Shown here piece after piece: positions 23,776 to 36,300 of a stretch of DNA of 64,000 nt. The DNA comes from Planococcus citri. Lineage: Eukaryota; Arthropoda; Insecta; Hemiptera; Pseudococcidae. The notes beneath the pieces are model-generated. The model had not been told where the DNA came from. It was given only the letters and a program-made list of their open reading frames with translations, and made no database searches. The first letter of the stretch is position 1. Each line of letters starts with the position of its first letter. The stretch is from contig NC_088678.1 in NCBI RefSeq assembly GCF_950023065.1, forward strand, positions 11,832,580 to 11,896,579, given 5' to 3'. The translations under genes and the position numbers were made by a program.

Positions 23776-23948
23776 ATGAGTGGAGTTATTTCCGCATAAA
23801 TGTTTGTGCGTTGTGAACTTCAACTTATTAAATTTTTCAATTTTTCTCCCAAGTCCAAAAAGTGCAAACATTTATGGGGAAATAACTCCACTCCTTGCAA
23901 GCAGCGAAGTGGCTGAGTGAGTTAGGTAATGTGGAAAAATAGAAACTG
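23723..23948. repeat. Foldback MITE, 226 bp
   Basis: Starts CAGTTTCTGTTTTTC and ends with the near-inverse GAAAAATAGAAACTG. Arms of about 85-90 bases share, inverted, AAACATTTATG, GAAATAACTCCACTC and GCAAGCAGCGAAGTGG. It interrupts the left arm of the surrounding element, whose right arm is continuous at the matching place. Confidence 0.7.
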
Positions 23949-24015
23949 CCCCAGTTGGGTGAAAATCTGCTCTTACGCGACATAAAAACGTGGGCAGGAG
24001 ATTTAACACTTTACG

Positions 24016-24872
24016 CCCGGGAAAAAATGGGACAGATCTAATTGTATCTGATCATATCTAATGTGATCAAATTAGATCTAAAAATTGATCAACATAGATC
24101 AGATTTGATAAAATTATATCTGAATGTTGATCAATCTTAGATATAAATTTGTCCCATTATATCTGGTCATATATATTAAGATCCAATTGGATCTAAAAAG
24201 CTTGAATCGCATTTCTTACAAACATATCTATTCAGATCAGATTTGATCAAATTATATCTGAATAGATCTCATTATATCTGGTTAGATCTAATGAAGACCC
24301 AGTTGGATCTAAAATGTTTGAAACGCATTTCTTGCAAACATGTCTGTTCAGATCAAATTTGATAAAGTTATATCTGAATGGATCTCATTATATCTGGTTA
24401 GATCTATGAAGATCAAGTTGGATCTAAAATGCTCGAAAAGTGTGTCTTTTTAGCTACTCGCAGATAAAGTCTTGAGCAGAATCCTATATAGGGTTCAAGG
24501 CTCAAACTTCCAAATTAACTTTTCATGGTTCCATCCAAGTAAAATTGATCAGTAAAACATTTCTGTTGAGAATTATAATTTTCATTATTATTATTCGATC
24601 TACCCATTTTTTGGAGACAAACTACATATTAAAGGGCGAGGATCCAAATTAAACTAAAACACTTCTATATGTAAATGAGTAAAACTGAAGATTGACCAAT
24701 AACATGGTTAGATCTAACTAGATATAGAAAATGTCTCTATCTAGATAGATCTAACTGGATATAATTAGATCAAATTATATACAGTTAGATCTATCTAGAT
24801 AGAGACATTTTCCATATCTAGTTAGATCTAACCATTTTATATATAATTAGATCTAATCCATTTTTTCCCGGG
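24016..24872. mobile_element. GATC-rich non-autonomous transposon, 857 bp
   Basis: Both ends are CCCGGGAAAAAATGG in inverted orientation, flanked by CG (24014-24015, 24873-24874; CGCC is also possible). The related locus at 58759-58775 reads straight through the site (ACACTTTCTGCCAATACTC), which shows the uninserted state. The interior is almost wholly built of AGATCTAA, GATCAAATT and TATATCTG motifs and holds a tandem duplication of about 119 bases (24185-24430). No coding capacity. Confidence 0.85.
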
Positions 24873-24954
24873 CGCCAATGCTTTTTCTGCCCATTAATCG
24901 GCGCGTATTTTATTTACGCGTAAAAATCTGCCATTGATCAATATTCTTGAAAAA

Positions 24955-25040
24955 TTTTTTGGCACCAGCGGGGATCGAACTCAAGTCCCCGGCTCCTTGA
25001 GCAGAATCCTTGCTACCTATGCCACCAGAGCACTTGGTAG
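24955..25040 (-). repeat. tRNA-like SINE head
   Basis: Minus strand: A box TGGCATAGGTAG (25013-25024) and B box GAGTTCGATCCCC (24970-24982), spaced as in a tRNA, followed by a GCTGGTGCCAAAAAATTTTT tail. The copy at 58855-58925 has the same order. Confidence 0.55.
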
Positions 25041-25668
25041 AAGTGACTAAAGATTTATATACCTACTAAGCTGAAACACACGCGCAAAATACCACATTTA
25101 CGCGCGTTTTTCATCAAATATGCGAATAAATACGCTACGAAATATTTGCGTAGCATATTTTTGTGGCTGGTTTTTTCAACGTGCAAAAATACACCACATA
25201 ATTAGAAGCATAGCGGCTTTACGCGATAAAAATATGCTACAAAATATTCTGGTGGCGTGTTTATCAGAAAAAATTTTTTCTGTTGTGCAGAAAATGTGTG
25301 ACAACCTAAAAAGTCGCTTCAAATTATGCCCGTGAATTGAAGCCTGATTTTGAAAACTGTAAAATCTGCTGCATGGCAGCAGTTTAAAGTCGCGTTGAAG
25401 TATAAAACGCCAACTAACTGCTCTTTACTGCGTATTTATTGGCAGAAGGGCAGATTTTCACCCAACTGGGTGTGGGTCCTGGGTTTGATCCCCACCCAGG
25501 GCAAAACATTTTTAAAATTTTTCTTTCATCTTACATACTTTAACATTATTTTTAATTTGCAGGCTGAATCACATGCTTTTTTTAAAAAAGGCCAAATTCA
25601 TGCATTGCTTGTGCTATGCATAAAAGCATGCGTTTTAGCATGCTATAGCATAATTTTTGTGAATAGGG

Positions 25669-26233
25669 AAGTATTTCTCAATACTTACCAAAAACACTGT
25701 ACACTGGCCCTATCCTTTCCAATGTACCTACTCACTCAAACCAAGTACGTTGATAGGTATGTAATATAAGAGATCCGATGTAATTTATCAGAAATGCTTT
25801 TGATGCCCGGGATGATCAAACTGCATCCAATTGGACCATGATGATCAAGCAGAATTAATCATGTTACAAAAAACACAAATTACCTTGCTAAAAGTGGATA
25901 AAATGATAAAAGAAGGACACATGGCTAATGCCAGTGCACTTATACTTTATTGTGCAGAAAGGATTAACACATCTATGTTTTGACGTAGCTCCAGAGAGCT
26001 CGAGATTCTGATGCTAAGTGAAGAGTTCGGCTTGTGGAATTTTGGTCGATGCCTTTAGATCCACGAGCGGAGAATCCTCCATGTTACCATACTTTCTGTA
26101 GAAGGAGACATAGGGATGAACTTTAAAGAGAGCAAGTAACAATGTAACAAAAGCTTCTCTCTAAGAATAGATCAAAGAATATTTAGTAAAAAGGGGATCT
26201 AAATTATCAACAGCTAGGTGGTTAAGGCCATCC
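25669..26233. other. No gene seen
   Basis: Nothing recognised apart from GATGATCAA/TTGGACCATGATGATC strings at 25810-25850 that recall the GATC-rich element. Confidence 0.4.
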
Positions 26234-26790
26234 TGCTCATCATCATCATCATCATCATCAATGTCATAGTTGCAAGCAACTAGTGTGCCCCCAACAACAA
26301 CCGCCACTCCTCTCGGTCTTGAGCCAGCATGGCCGCATTCGCAACTGAACCAACTATTTTCCGGACTATCTTAGTCCACCTTGTTGGAGATGTTCCTCTC
26401 CCTTGTGTTCCGGGGACCTTGCCAAAGAGAATTCCTTTTTCAATGTTTTATTGTTTTCAGGTCCTCTTCTGGCTATGTGTCCAAAGTAACTCATTATCCT
26501 GGTTTCACATATTTTATTTAGCCTGGTTGGTTCTTGCAGTTGTTCCACAATTGATGCACTTGTTTGGTGCGCAGCGTATGGTATCCTCAACATCCTGCGC
26601 CATACCCACATTTCAAAAGCATAAATTCTTCTTCAATCATCTTGCTTCAATGTCCAGGTCTCCGCTCCATACATAAGTATAAGAAAACTGGAAAAACTAG
26701 CGTCCTGGTTATAGTCTCTTTCTTGTTTTTATGGCGATTTTCCGGTTGGTGGTGACTTTCCTCAACCAAGACATTGCTGCTTTTCCAAGA
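26234..26790 (-). pseudogene. RTE-like retrotransposon 3' end with trinucleotide tail
   Basis: Minus-strand peptide WVWRRMLRIPYAAHQTSAS, EPTRLNKICETRIMSYFGHI and, after a frameshift, AQDREEW is the C-terminus of an RTE-type endonuclease-reverse transcriptase. Upstream remnants (SLVFPVFLY-like) extend to about 26790. The element ends in a (GAT)n tract (CATCATCATC on the plus strand, 26240-26262), the microsatellite type of tail common in RTE elements. Frameshifts mark it as dead; 5' truncated. Confidence 0.8.
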
Positions 26791-27440
26791 GCTATTCTTC
26801 TTCTCACAAAAGTACTATTTTTTGAATCAAAATAGCCGAAAATTCGTGCTTTTCTTCAAAAATAGTCAGCCTTGCTTTTTGCTTAAAATTGTTAAAATTC
26901 TCGGTTTTTTGCAATAACTTCTAAAAAGTTTTATTTTTTCCCAAAAGTTGTCCAAAAAGCCTTCCAGTTTGCTGAAAATTTGAGCTTTTTCCCAGTTGAA
27001 AAGTCTCGATTTTTTATGAAAAATTGCTACAAATTGCAAAGCAAAAAATCTCAGTTTTTGAAAAAAATTTCGAGAAAATGTACTCAATTTCTTTTTTTTA
27101 AAAATTGCTGATTTTTATTTACCTAATTATCAAATTTTTGCTTTAAAAATTCTTTTCCTTCAAAATTATATGAAAGCTCGGCTTTGGTATTTTGCCAGAA
27201 ATTGCCACAGAGTTCTTGTAAAAAAATCTCCCCTGTTAACAAAATTTCCAAAAATAGCTGGTTTTTTTCAGAAAATTTCAAACTTTTACTTAATTTAAAT
27301 TGTCCAAATATATGTCTCACTTTTTTGCCAGAAACTGTCAGAAAACTATTCCTGTGATGAAAATTGTCAGTCATCTCGTTTTAATTGTCCAAGAATTTGT
27401 TTTTTTTTTTTTAGCTTTCTCGGTTACAAAATTACTTTTT
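26791..27440. repeat. Degenerate low-complexity repeat
   Basis: Diverged short units (AAAATTGCCACAAA-, TCGGTTTTT-type) similar in style to 8301-9060 and to the inner part of the MITE at 42809-43720. No gene. Confidence 0.45.
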
Positions 27441-30400
27441 GCGGGGGAAAATTGAATACGAGCCCTTCCCTCGCTTCATTCGGGTCTGTTTACTTTTCAT
27501 TTTCAAAATTAAAATTTTTAAAAACTCATAATTCAAATCTTAAAGTTTGGATCAAAAGAAATAAACAAATGTTTTCAAACATTGATTTTACACCTCTCGA
27601 AATCCGAATTTTTGAAAGCTTTTTCCTTTGCTTTGCTCGGCCCAATTTTTATCTCTTCACTAAAAAAAAGAAGGTTTGAAACTTTCGTAAATTTAAAAAT
27701 GAAAGTAACAATTTTTTAATGAACACAACTTAATTTGAATACCTCCCTATATCAGTTGGCAAAAATCATCATTCTTCATTTATATTTCATCTTGAAAACT
27801 CGACATTTTATTCGAAAAAATTGGCATCTTTTTTTTCAGACAACACTACCCATCCCCTCTCAAAAAAACTCTAGTTTTTTTTTATTGTCAGATTGACTTA
27901 TTTTCGCAAAAGTGAATAACAAATTTAATTGTGCAACTCGCATTCAAAAGTAGGTATCCGAACTTGAAAAAAAAACTGTTGGAGAAAGATTCTTGTGGTG
28001 GGAGGGGGGATTTTGAGGGCCTCATTCGGTGCATCCGCCAAGAGCCTCCACAGTTCGCGCCTGTATAAAAATTATAAAGTAAATGTTTGGTCATATTTAA
28101 ATTACAATTAATTATGTACATTTTTGCTGAAGAGTATGGGTAGGTACCTAATTTTCGAAAATTCGCCAAAAACTGAATTATTAGCAGGTGATTAGGTACC
28201 TATTTAATTTTGGCAAATTGCTGATTCCATTCCACTTCAAAGGGGATTAGTATGTAACTTAGTGGAGAAAACCCCTTCATATACTTTATTCGCTTGATTT
28301 CATCCACGCGCTCATGAAACCATCCAGATGAAACGTCAAAAAAAGTTTTAATTTTTTCATTTGTGGCCGAAACGGTTGCGGCTTTACAACACGAAGCCGG
28401 TCAAAGTTTAACAACAAAGTAACATTTTAATGTATTTTCATCATTGAGACTGCGCCTCGAATACGCGTGCAGTGTTTTGAATAAACCACCGATGATGGTG
28501 GAAAAAGAAGGGTAAACAGGGTGTAGGAAAATGTCGTATTCGTCGAGTTAGAAAATCCCACAGTCTGTGTTCGCTTCGAGTATCGCGTAGGGGTGTTTTC
28601 TTCTCGAGTTTCGAAGCCGATTTATACTTACGTACGTACGAAAACGTGTGGAAAAATTTTCGAAATTAAATTCAATTTTTGAATTAAATCGGTGAAAGTT
28701 GAATAATTTTTCAGAACATTTTTCAGTTTAATTTTTTTTTTAATTAGGCAAAAATATAAAAATAAACTGCAAATTTTTATCTTGTAGCTATACAAGTATC
28801 TTTTAGTGAAAATTCAACGTGATCGACGACTTCAACAAGTGGTTTTCAAGATAACTTGGTAGGTACGCGATGCAGTATTCTTGTTATTTTCTTAATTGCG
28901 AGTTTCTCTGCGACGATAGAATTGTAAAAATATTTTTCAGCAGTTGATTCAAAGCTTGAATTTTACGCTTTGAAAGACCTCGTGCGGTTTGCTTTTTTCT
29001 TTATTATTCGCCAAACTCGAAATGAGTTTCTTAGATGTCGTCATTGTTGCGGAGTTCCGTGTTATTTTTTCAATTGTTGTTGCGTAAAAGCGACGATTTC
29101 TTTTTATTAAAGTTCGCGAATCGATGAAAAAATGTTACCATCGGAGTACAACTTACTCGAAAATGGGTGGAATTTGATAATTATCTAATGGAAATGGCTC
29201 TAAAAATCTCACAAAAAAATAATAAAATAAACAAAAAATAAAACGATAATTGTGAGAAGATTTAAGAACCCTTCTCTGAAAATTAAACAAAAAATAACAT
29301 TTTGAATCTCGCAAGTCTTGGTGTATTTTCTCCAGTTTTCGTCGTCTCGTTTAATATAAATGTCAAATTTATAATCCGCTCGTTGTTGGAATTCTTCAAA
29401 ATTTTTTGTCTGTTTTGAAAATGCCTACTTTTCATTTTGATATCAACGCAGATTAATTTTTAGTTCTTTTTCTTTTTTCCTTTTTAAGTTCTGCCTATTT
29501 GTATTTACCTCGTCATTTCATTGTTTTCGGAACAGAATATTCATTCCAGAAATTTTTCAAGCAATTGATTAAAAATTGTACAGGAGGAAAATCCAGCATC
29601 TTGAAGAAAGAAAACGAAAGAGGAAAATATGTTTTAAAAGCTCGAAAAATAAAGATGATTAATTTTTCCGACGATGACAACAAATAGCTTTCTAGATTCC
29701 TTACAAATTGACAACAACTCGAAGGGACGTTATTATTTTTATATCGTTCTATGGGAAAACCTGATAACTGGATTTGAATTCACCTGTGATTGAAATTGCA
29801 ACCCTTCCTCCGTCTTCCCCGAAAAAACACATTTTGAATGAAACTCGTTTTTTTGTTTCTTATTTTTTCCCCCTTAATTTTAGAGTAATATTTTTACAAG
29901 AATATGAGTAGGTAAGTAAATACAATATATATACGAAAAGTAGGAACCCATAATTTTTGGTGTAGTTTTGAAATTTCCAAAAAAAATTATTTCAAAATCG
30001 ATTTAATTTTGGGCTTGTAAAATTTTTTCAATTCTTTTTCAGTTTAACTCATCAATGCCTAATTTCTCTTAATTCGTCAATTTAGACTATTTCAAGAAAG
30101 AATTGAACTTGAAGATTTTTTAACTTCAGAAAAAATAAGTCTCAACCTCTCTTCACACGACTTTTTCGAATTTTTAAAGATTTTCAATTTTTATAAGATG
30201 CATAATATGAAAAAATTAAAATGATTCAAATTCCAGGAAAGATGAGAGTTTTTTTTGAGCGTTTTGAAAATCTATGGTTTTGAATACTTTGAATAATTAA
30301 TAGGAAAAATATTTCCCCACATTCTCAATTTATTGTCAGATTAGCTCAATGTGGAAAGGAGGCTCAATGCAAAAAATCTTTTTTTTTATTCTGGTACTTG

Positions 30401-31270
30401 GAGTACTGAAGAGAGGCGTCGCTATGGGACGGGGGAATTGGAGGAGAGTATAATCCACCCCCCAGCTCACAGTCAAATTTTCATTCGGAAATTCGGCAAA
30501 TTGGACAAAATTTTAGAAAAGGGCCTGTGATGAAAGAAAAACATTATTTTTCATTTCTCGAAACACAAATTTTCAAAATCTTTTGCCCTGGTTTTGCTTG
30601 GGCTTGTTTTTTTTTTCTTTCTTAAAATCAAGATGAAAATTTCAAAAAAAAAAAAGTTGGTTATCGTTTTTATGCCTCTCGGAAAACAAATTTTCAATCA
30701 TTTTCGCCCTCGCTTGGGCCTGTTCGGGCTGTTCTACTTCCTTCAAAAAAACATCATTCAAATCCTAAAATTTCAAAAGCCAAAGAATGAACTCCTCGTC
30801 CTAACATAAAAAATCATCGTTTTTGTGCCTCTTGATGTACAAATTTTCAGAAGCTTTCACCCTCGCTTTGTTCGAGCCTGTTCTCTTTTCTTTTTCAGAA
30901 TTAACTTTCTTAAATTAACATCATTCGGTCAAATTCTAAAATTTTAAAAACCAATAATTAACTTCCTTGCATTAAAAAAACACTCATTTTTAGACGTTTT
31001 GAAATATAAATTTTCAAAAACCCTCTCCCTCGCTTTGCTCGGGTTAATAAATTTGTTTCTCATTTTAGAATGAGCAAATTTTAGATTTGAGACCTCCAAA
31101 AATCCAAAAAAGAAAAAAAAAATTTTCATAAATCATATTCTTCATTTTTGGTATTTCATTCGGCATTTTTGTATCCAATTTACCTACCTCCCCCCCCCCA
31201 GAAAATTTGAAGTGCGACGTCACTGATCTTGGAGACATCTTCTTTCTCGAAAATCGCTCAAAAATCATGT
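27441..31270. repeat. AT-rich region with dispersed CCCTCGCTTTGCTCGGG repeat
   Basis: A short GC-rich core, CCCTCGCTTTGCTCGGG or close variants, followed by CTGTTCTCTTTTC and AAATTTTAAAA, recurs at about 27466, 27630, 30582, 30704, 30860 and 31025, and inverted at 36577. Between them (27740-30560) the sequence is AT-rich with no recognised gene; TAGGTACCTA occurs at 28141 and 28193. Confidence 0.55.
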
Positions 31271-34200
31271 AAAACAGTTTTTAAACCCTCAATTTTGAGT
31301 TAAAGTCTACAATCGGTCCACAATTTTATTAAAAATGAGAAAATTTGAAAAATGAAGCGAAATAAATTAATTGTTCCTCATTCGAAGGCGTTTTATTCAA
31401 ATATTGACTTATTTTTTCGATCTGTAGTTTATTCAGTTACTCTCTGCATTGAAAAATGAATAAATACCTATTTGAACTCAATACTCTTCAAATTAGTAAC
31501 AGGCAATTTGCCTTTTTTTTTTTTTAATTTTCATAACTCAATAATTATTTTGGACCTTTGTATCCTCCTTCCCCCTCGACCAGAACTGGTGGTATCCATT
31601 TTTACAATTAGGTACTTTGATGAAAAGCGAATTGAAGAGAGTGTCCTCTGCTCCTCTGTATTTTTTCAAGCCTATGTACTAGGAAGTTGGGACATTTCAT
31701 GTCAAATCAGCTCAGTTTTGGTCCTTCGATTTTGCTCATAATTTTTTTTTTTATTGTAGTTTCTTCACATTAGGAAGGACAGAAGATCGATATTGTTCGT
31801 ACCCCAACCCAACCCAACTCAAGGTAGATGGGGTTGATTTTTATTCAGCAGTTTAAATATCCGTTCATGATGTCTAACTTTGAAGTTTAATTGCTCGTAA
31901 CTGCTAAGCTTGCAAAATCTCAGCGCTATAAGTAGGTACCTAATTGAAAAATTCGAAAAAAATTCAGGAAGCATACATTTTCACGATATTTACAACTGCG
32001 AATGTTTCGTGATTAGATATTCACAAGCCTATCTATGTAAGAGGGGGGGGGGAAGAACCCTAAAATTTTGATCAAAGTGTAGAAACATCAAAATAACATG
32101 TGACAAAATATTCTTTCATGATGTTTTAAGAGCGTTTTAATCTCGAATATTGACTCATTTTTTAAATTTAACCCCTCCAAAAATCCATTGGACTCCACAA
32201 TTTTTTTACTAGGTACCTACAGATTATAGCAAATATCGCAGGTTATCAAGTCAGAATTGATGAAAATTTAGTTTCTTATCAAGTTTTGAGGTCATTCAAT
32301 CTCAAAAAAAAAATTCAAGCTGTTGCTATAGAGCCAATTTCTCTATGTCATTTTCTCACCATGTGGTTTTTTTCACTTCTCTATCAATATTATTATATTT
32401 CTTTCCTAAAACCTCTTTAAAAATGATACCAGCTCTCATGGTTTTCCATCAGAGAAGACCGAATAAATGTAGAAATTATGTGCAAAATCCTTTCCATAAT
32501 CCTCAAATACACGAGTATAGTATATAATACAAAACTCGAACGCAATACTCTGAGACGAGTAGGTACCTATAATAATAGTGTTACTCCAGCAATATCAATC
32601 CGAATCCAGGCAATATGGTTGCGTGATGAGGAGAAGGGTATAAAAACGTAGCATAATACTCAAATACACTCATACGACTTGCAAATACTAGTAGAATAAA
32701 CGAAATCTCACCAAATACCGACGTTCATCTTTTATAGGTAGGTATAAAAAGCACATAGCATTAAAGTTTTTGTAGCAAAGTACACTGCAAACGATACAAC
32801 AAAGCTTAAGTATGGCGCGTTTCGTTTTTCATAAATTTAAATCGTACATAAAGACGGCAAAGTCGAACATTTTACTTGCTAATTTGTCGTAGTCGTCGTC
32901 CTGCTCGTCGTCGAGTAAATTAAGACCATCGCGGTATTATTATTCTCTCTCTCTACCTCCTTCTCGTAATCTTTGGAACAAAAAAAAACACAAAACTTAT
33001 TCTTTTGTTCGCGAATGAAACCATACTATGACGTACGATTAATTAAAACCTTCTCGACGTTCTTCTCAAAAGTCAAACCACAAGGGAGAGGTTTTTTCCG
33101 CCAAGACATAAATGCCGCTGATGCTGATTCACCGCAGCACAGTATGCAATGTAATTGATAAAAAAATTTATTACCGAAAGGTCGTCCCTTTTCAAGTTGT
33201 TTCAAGGATCACCCTCATTTTTAAAGAGAAAACGACACCGAAAAGGCGGTTCTTTTATATCCTTATATAGCCCATTTTATTAAGGGCACCAAAACGTTCA
33301 TTAAATAGTATTTAAAGTAATCATCGACGATGAGAGGACGTGACCACGCGCGAATACACACCCTTGGTAAGCTTTTCAAAGCCAGCCCTGCGAAAAAGTA
33401 AGCCAAAAAGAGAGTGTGCTTTCTCGTCGTGAAAGCCGCAAACATAGTAGGTAGAGGTACGTATATGTTCCTATACCAAACAAGCTATTAATTTCTTGTC
33501 GTCGTCATCGCCGTTGTTATCCTTCAGTAGTTAGTACACACTGTATAGTAGGAATATGTACAATCGTCGTATCCTATATAACTTGTTCGGCAGAATTAGT
33601 AAAACTCTTACCCGTAGACAGCACTCTTCAGTTTACTTCTTTCGTTTGTTCAACCCCATGTATGGTAGCTCGGTATATATATTGTATTTATGTTATCTCG
33701 TTAAACCAAAAATTTTCCAAAACTCGTACTCGTGCATAAAACCTTCAAATAAAACTTTTTATTCTTCTTACCATATTCTATACTGTAGTATGTTTATGCA
33801 CACAAAGCAACTAAAATCCACCAGCAGTTACCAACATCTTAGCTCCGTGCGTTGCCTCTTCAGCTCTTCATTCTTCGTGAAATTTATTTCCATACAAAGT
33901 TACGATTTGTGATTCAATGTAAAAAAAACTTTAGTTTCAACGACAGAGAAACTTTCTGATGATCGACTGTTCTTGAATGATGAGCCAAATTTTTGTGAAG
34001 GAGTGATTAATTTATTGATTTACAAGGTGCAAATTTTGTTGGAAAAGTGGTTTTGGGCTCATGTGGCTAATTGAGCTCAGAGACGTGACGAAGTGATGTG
34101 TCGTGGGGGGAGGGGGTCAGACTGAAATTTTTTCAACCTTTTTTTTTTTGCCAGACTTTACAACTTTTTACTCCAGATGCCTCGTCCTGGACTCTTCCAG

Positions 34201-34540
34201 CTAATTAGCCACATAAAGGTTGGTACTAGGGTGGTCCTCATTTTCGAAGTTGGCATTTTCTCCCCTCCCAACTACCAAAGTGGTGACTACTAGTGAGAAA
34301 ATAATTCACTATTTTTAATCTTTTCCATTTACATCAATCTTCAAAAAAATACTAATTCACTATAAAATTTTAAAATGTTCAAAATTTCTAACAGAGTGCG
34401 GCCCTCAAAATGTTTACTCCCCTTCCCCTGAATCTTTCTGTTCCTATCTCTTTTTCTCAGGTTCGGATACTTGAATGCAAGTTGTACTGTTGATTTTTTT
34501 TTGTGATTTTGTATTCAATTCCGTGAAAATAAGCCAACCT
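31271..34540. other. No gene seen
   Basis: AT-rich, with G or T homopolymer runs (32043-32051, 34138-34150) and three TAGGTACCTA palindromes (31933, 32210, 32560). The interval 32800-33900 is slightly richer in CpG, but its frames lack recognised motifs and splice signals. Confidence 0.4.
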
Positions 34541-34849
34541 TACAAGAAAAGAACTGAAGGGTTGGGGGAGGAGGCGTGGCTAAAAATGTGGAAATTACAG
34601 CGAGAGATCTGGGGAAAAATTTGTCAGATTCCTGGAGCATGGCACATACAAGTTATGGTCAAAGAAAGCTGTATAAGATCATAAGGAGAATTTGACACAA
34701 ATTTGAATGAAAAAGTGAAATTGCCAAAAATTAAAATTGATGATGCAAAGGAATATTTTGAAGAACTCTGGTGTGATAAAAATGCACAAGATGTAAAAAT
34801 AGAAGATGAAATTGGAGAAACAGAAGACAGAATATCATTTAAAGAGGTA
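34541..34849 (+). pseudogene. RTE-like retrotransposon fragment, part 1
   Basis: A decayed frame gives AKEYFEELWCDKNAQDV and ISFKEV, the linker before the reverse transcriptase in RTE-type ORFs. It is cut at 34849 by the transposon at 34850-35934; the next residues (WEEALNTMKNAKGPGGDG) follow in the same frame after the insertion when one TA copy is counted. Confidence 0.7.
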
Positions 34850-35934
34850 CAACCCACACAACAATTGTCGACGTTGACATTTACATTGACTACGTTTTTT
34901 TTTTCAACATAATGATGGAAAAGTGATCAATTAATTATTTAGTAGGAATCTTCTGTCCATACAAAAGCCAGGTAAATGAAAATTTTCGAAATTTTCTCAT
35001 CATTTCTGATATCTCAACATGCCATCTCAACATGTAGATGTAAGATTCAATGCTCCAAATTTACATCTACAACTACCCGCACAACAATTGTCAACATCGA
35101 CATTAACATCGACTACGTTTTTTTTCAATATAATGAGGGAAAAGTGATCAATTAATTATTTAGTAGGGATCTTCTGTCCATACAAAAGCCAGGTAAATGA
35201 AAATTTTCAAAATTTCCTCATCATTTCTGATACCTCAACATGCCAGATTGACATGTAAGTAGATGTAAAATTTGATGCTTGAAATATACATCTACAACTA
35301 TGTCGACCATTTTTTCAGAGTAAAAATTTCTGTTTTAGTGTTTAAAAGTTTAGTAAACATTCAAAAATATGATCTTGTTCAATGAGGAAAACAAATTTTT
35401 TATTTGTTGATGTCAAATTTCACATCAATATCAACATCGACATGTCGACATGAAAATGGATTAGTTTAGTACTCTTACGATTAGATAAAGTATTGCACCA
35501 TCTTTGATACAAGGAATTTCTGTTCAACTTTTTGATTATACAGACTTTTCATCTGTACTTCTTTGGAAGTGGATTTTTCATCAATGCTGTTTTCAGCACG
35601 AGCAATAACCACATCAGAAGAAATCATTTTTTGGGAAAAAAATTTAAAATTCTTAAACTCAAATTTTATAACTTCATGAAGCAGGAGGTCGACATAAATT
35701 CTGATGTGAATGTTGATCCATTCACACCCGTCACTTTTGGATGCCCCATGTCGATGTGAATTTCGACCCTGTGTCCAGCCAATTGTCGACACAAATGCAG
35801 ATCAACATCAGTTGACAATTACATCGACAATTAGCTGGACACAGGGTCGAAATTCACATTGACATTTGTGGCATCCAAAAGTGAGGGATGTGGATGGGTC
35901 GACATTCACATTGAAATTAGCATGGTCATTGTTG
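34850..35934. mobile_element. Non-autonomous DNA transposon, copy B
   Basis: Same family as 16753-19079. Left end CAACCCACACAACAATTG, right end CATGGTCATTGTTG, flanked by TA (34848-34849, 35935-35936). The first 220 bases are present twice head to tail (34855-35075 and 35085-35300). Near the right end, about 35725-35885 is an inverted repeat around TGTCGACA/TGTCGACAATT-type motifs with GACCCTGTGTCCAGC in both arms. This copy lacks the hAT-like and foldback insertions seen in copy A. Confidence 0.8.
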
Positions 35935-35936
35935 TA

Positions 35937-36300
35937 TGGGAAGAAGCTCTGAACACAATGAAAAATGCAAAAGGTCCAGGAGGAGATGGCATACCAACAG
36001 AATTGTACATACAAATACACAAGTGGTGAATTTAAAAGAAGACTACTGGAATTCCTAAATAGGATGTACTAAGAAGAAAATGTACCTGAAAAATTCAAAA
36101 CAGCAATCATAATACCCTGTTTAAGAAAAGCGATTGTCAAACCTGAAAAACTACAGAGGAATAAGTCTACTCAACACCTGCTACAAGATATATGGGAAGA
36201 TACTGGTGAAACAACTGGTAGAACATGGAGAAGAAAAGATGTCAGAAAGTCAAAATGGATTTAGAAAAGGAAGATCATGTATTGATGAACGGGGAAAAGA
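35937..36300 (+). pseudogene. RTE-like retrotransposon fragment, part 2
   Basis: Continues the fragment at 34541-34849: WEEALNTMKNAKGPGGDGIP, then with stops and frameshifts LLEFLNRMY, NYRGISLLNTCYKIYGKIL and SESQNGFRKGRSCID, the N-terminal RT motifs. Homology stops near 36290, before motif A, so the catalytic core is absent. Downstream to 36510 an open but unrecognised stretch follows (TKEETHRYLRFILNKFHII). Confidence 0.8.

Larger units (their letters stand above)
23585..25668. mobile_element. Composite inverted-repeat element, 2.08 kb, with nested insertions
   Basis: Left end CCCTATTGACAAAATTATGC at 23585 and right end, read inverted from 25668, CCCTATTCACAAAAATTATGC (split). The arms then share AATGTTAAA, ATGAAAGAAAAATT, TTGCCCTG, a tRNA-like GGGGATCRAACC and, after an insertion in the left arm, CAGTTGGGTGAAAATCTGC. 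B-box-like sequence in the right arm is at 25481-25491. The interior is homologous to 58708-59000. No transposase; the target duplication is unclear. A short foldback (23723-23948) and a GATC-rich transposon (24016-24872) sit inside it. Confidence 0.7.

Noticed and set aside
25350..25769. 139-codon frame on the plus strand
   Set aside because: Lies across the right arm of the composite inverted-repeat element and includes the tRNA-like B box; no protein motif.
27123..27374. Lysine- and phenylalanine-rich frames in the 26.8-27.4 kb and 42.9-43.2 kb blocks
   Set aside because: They arise from degenerate A/T repeats, not from coding sequence.
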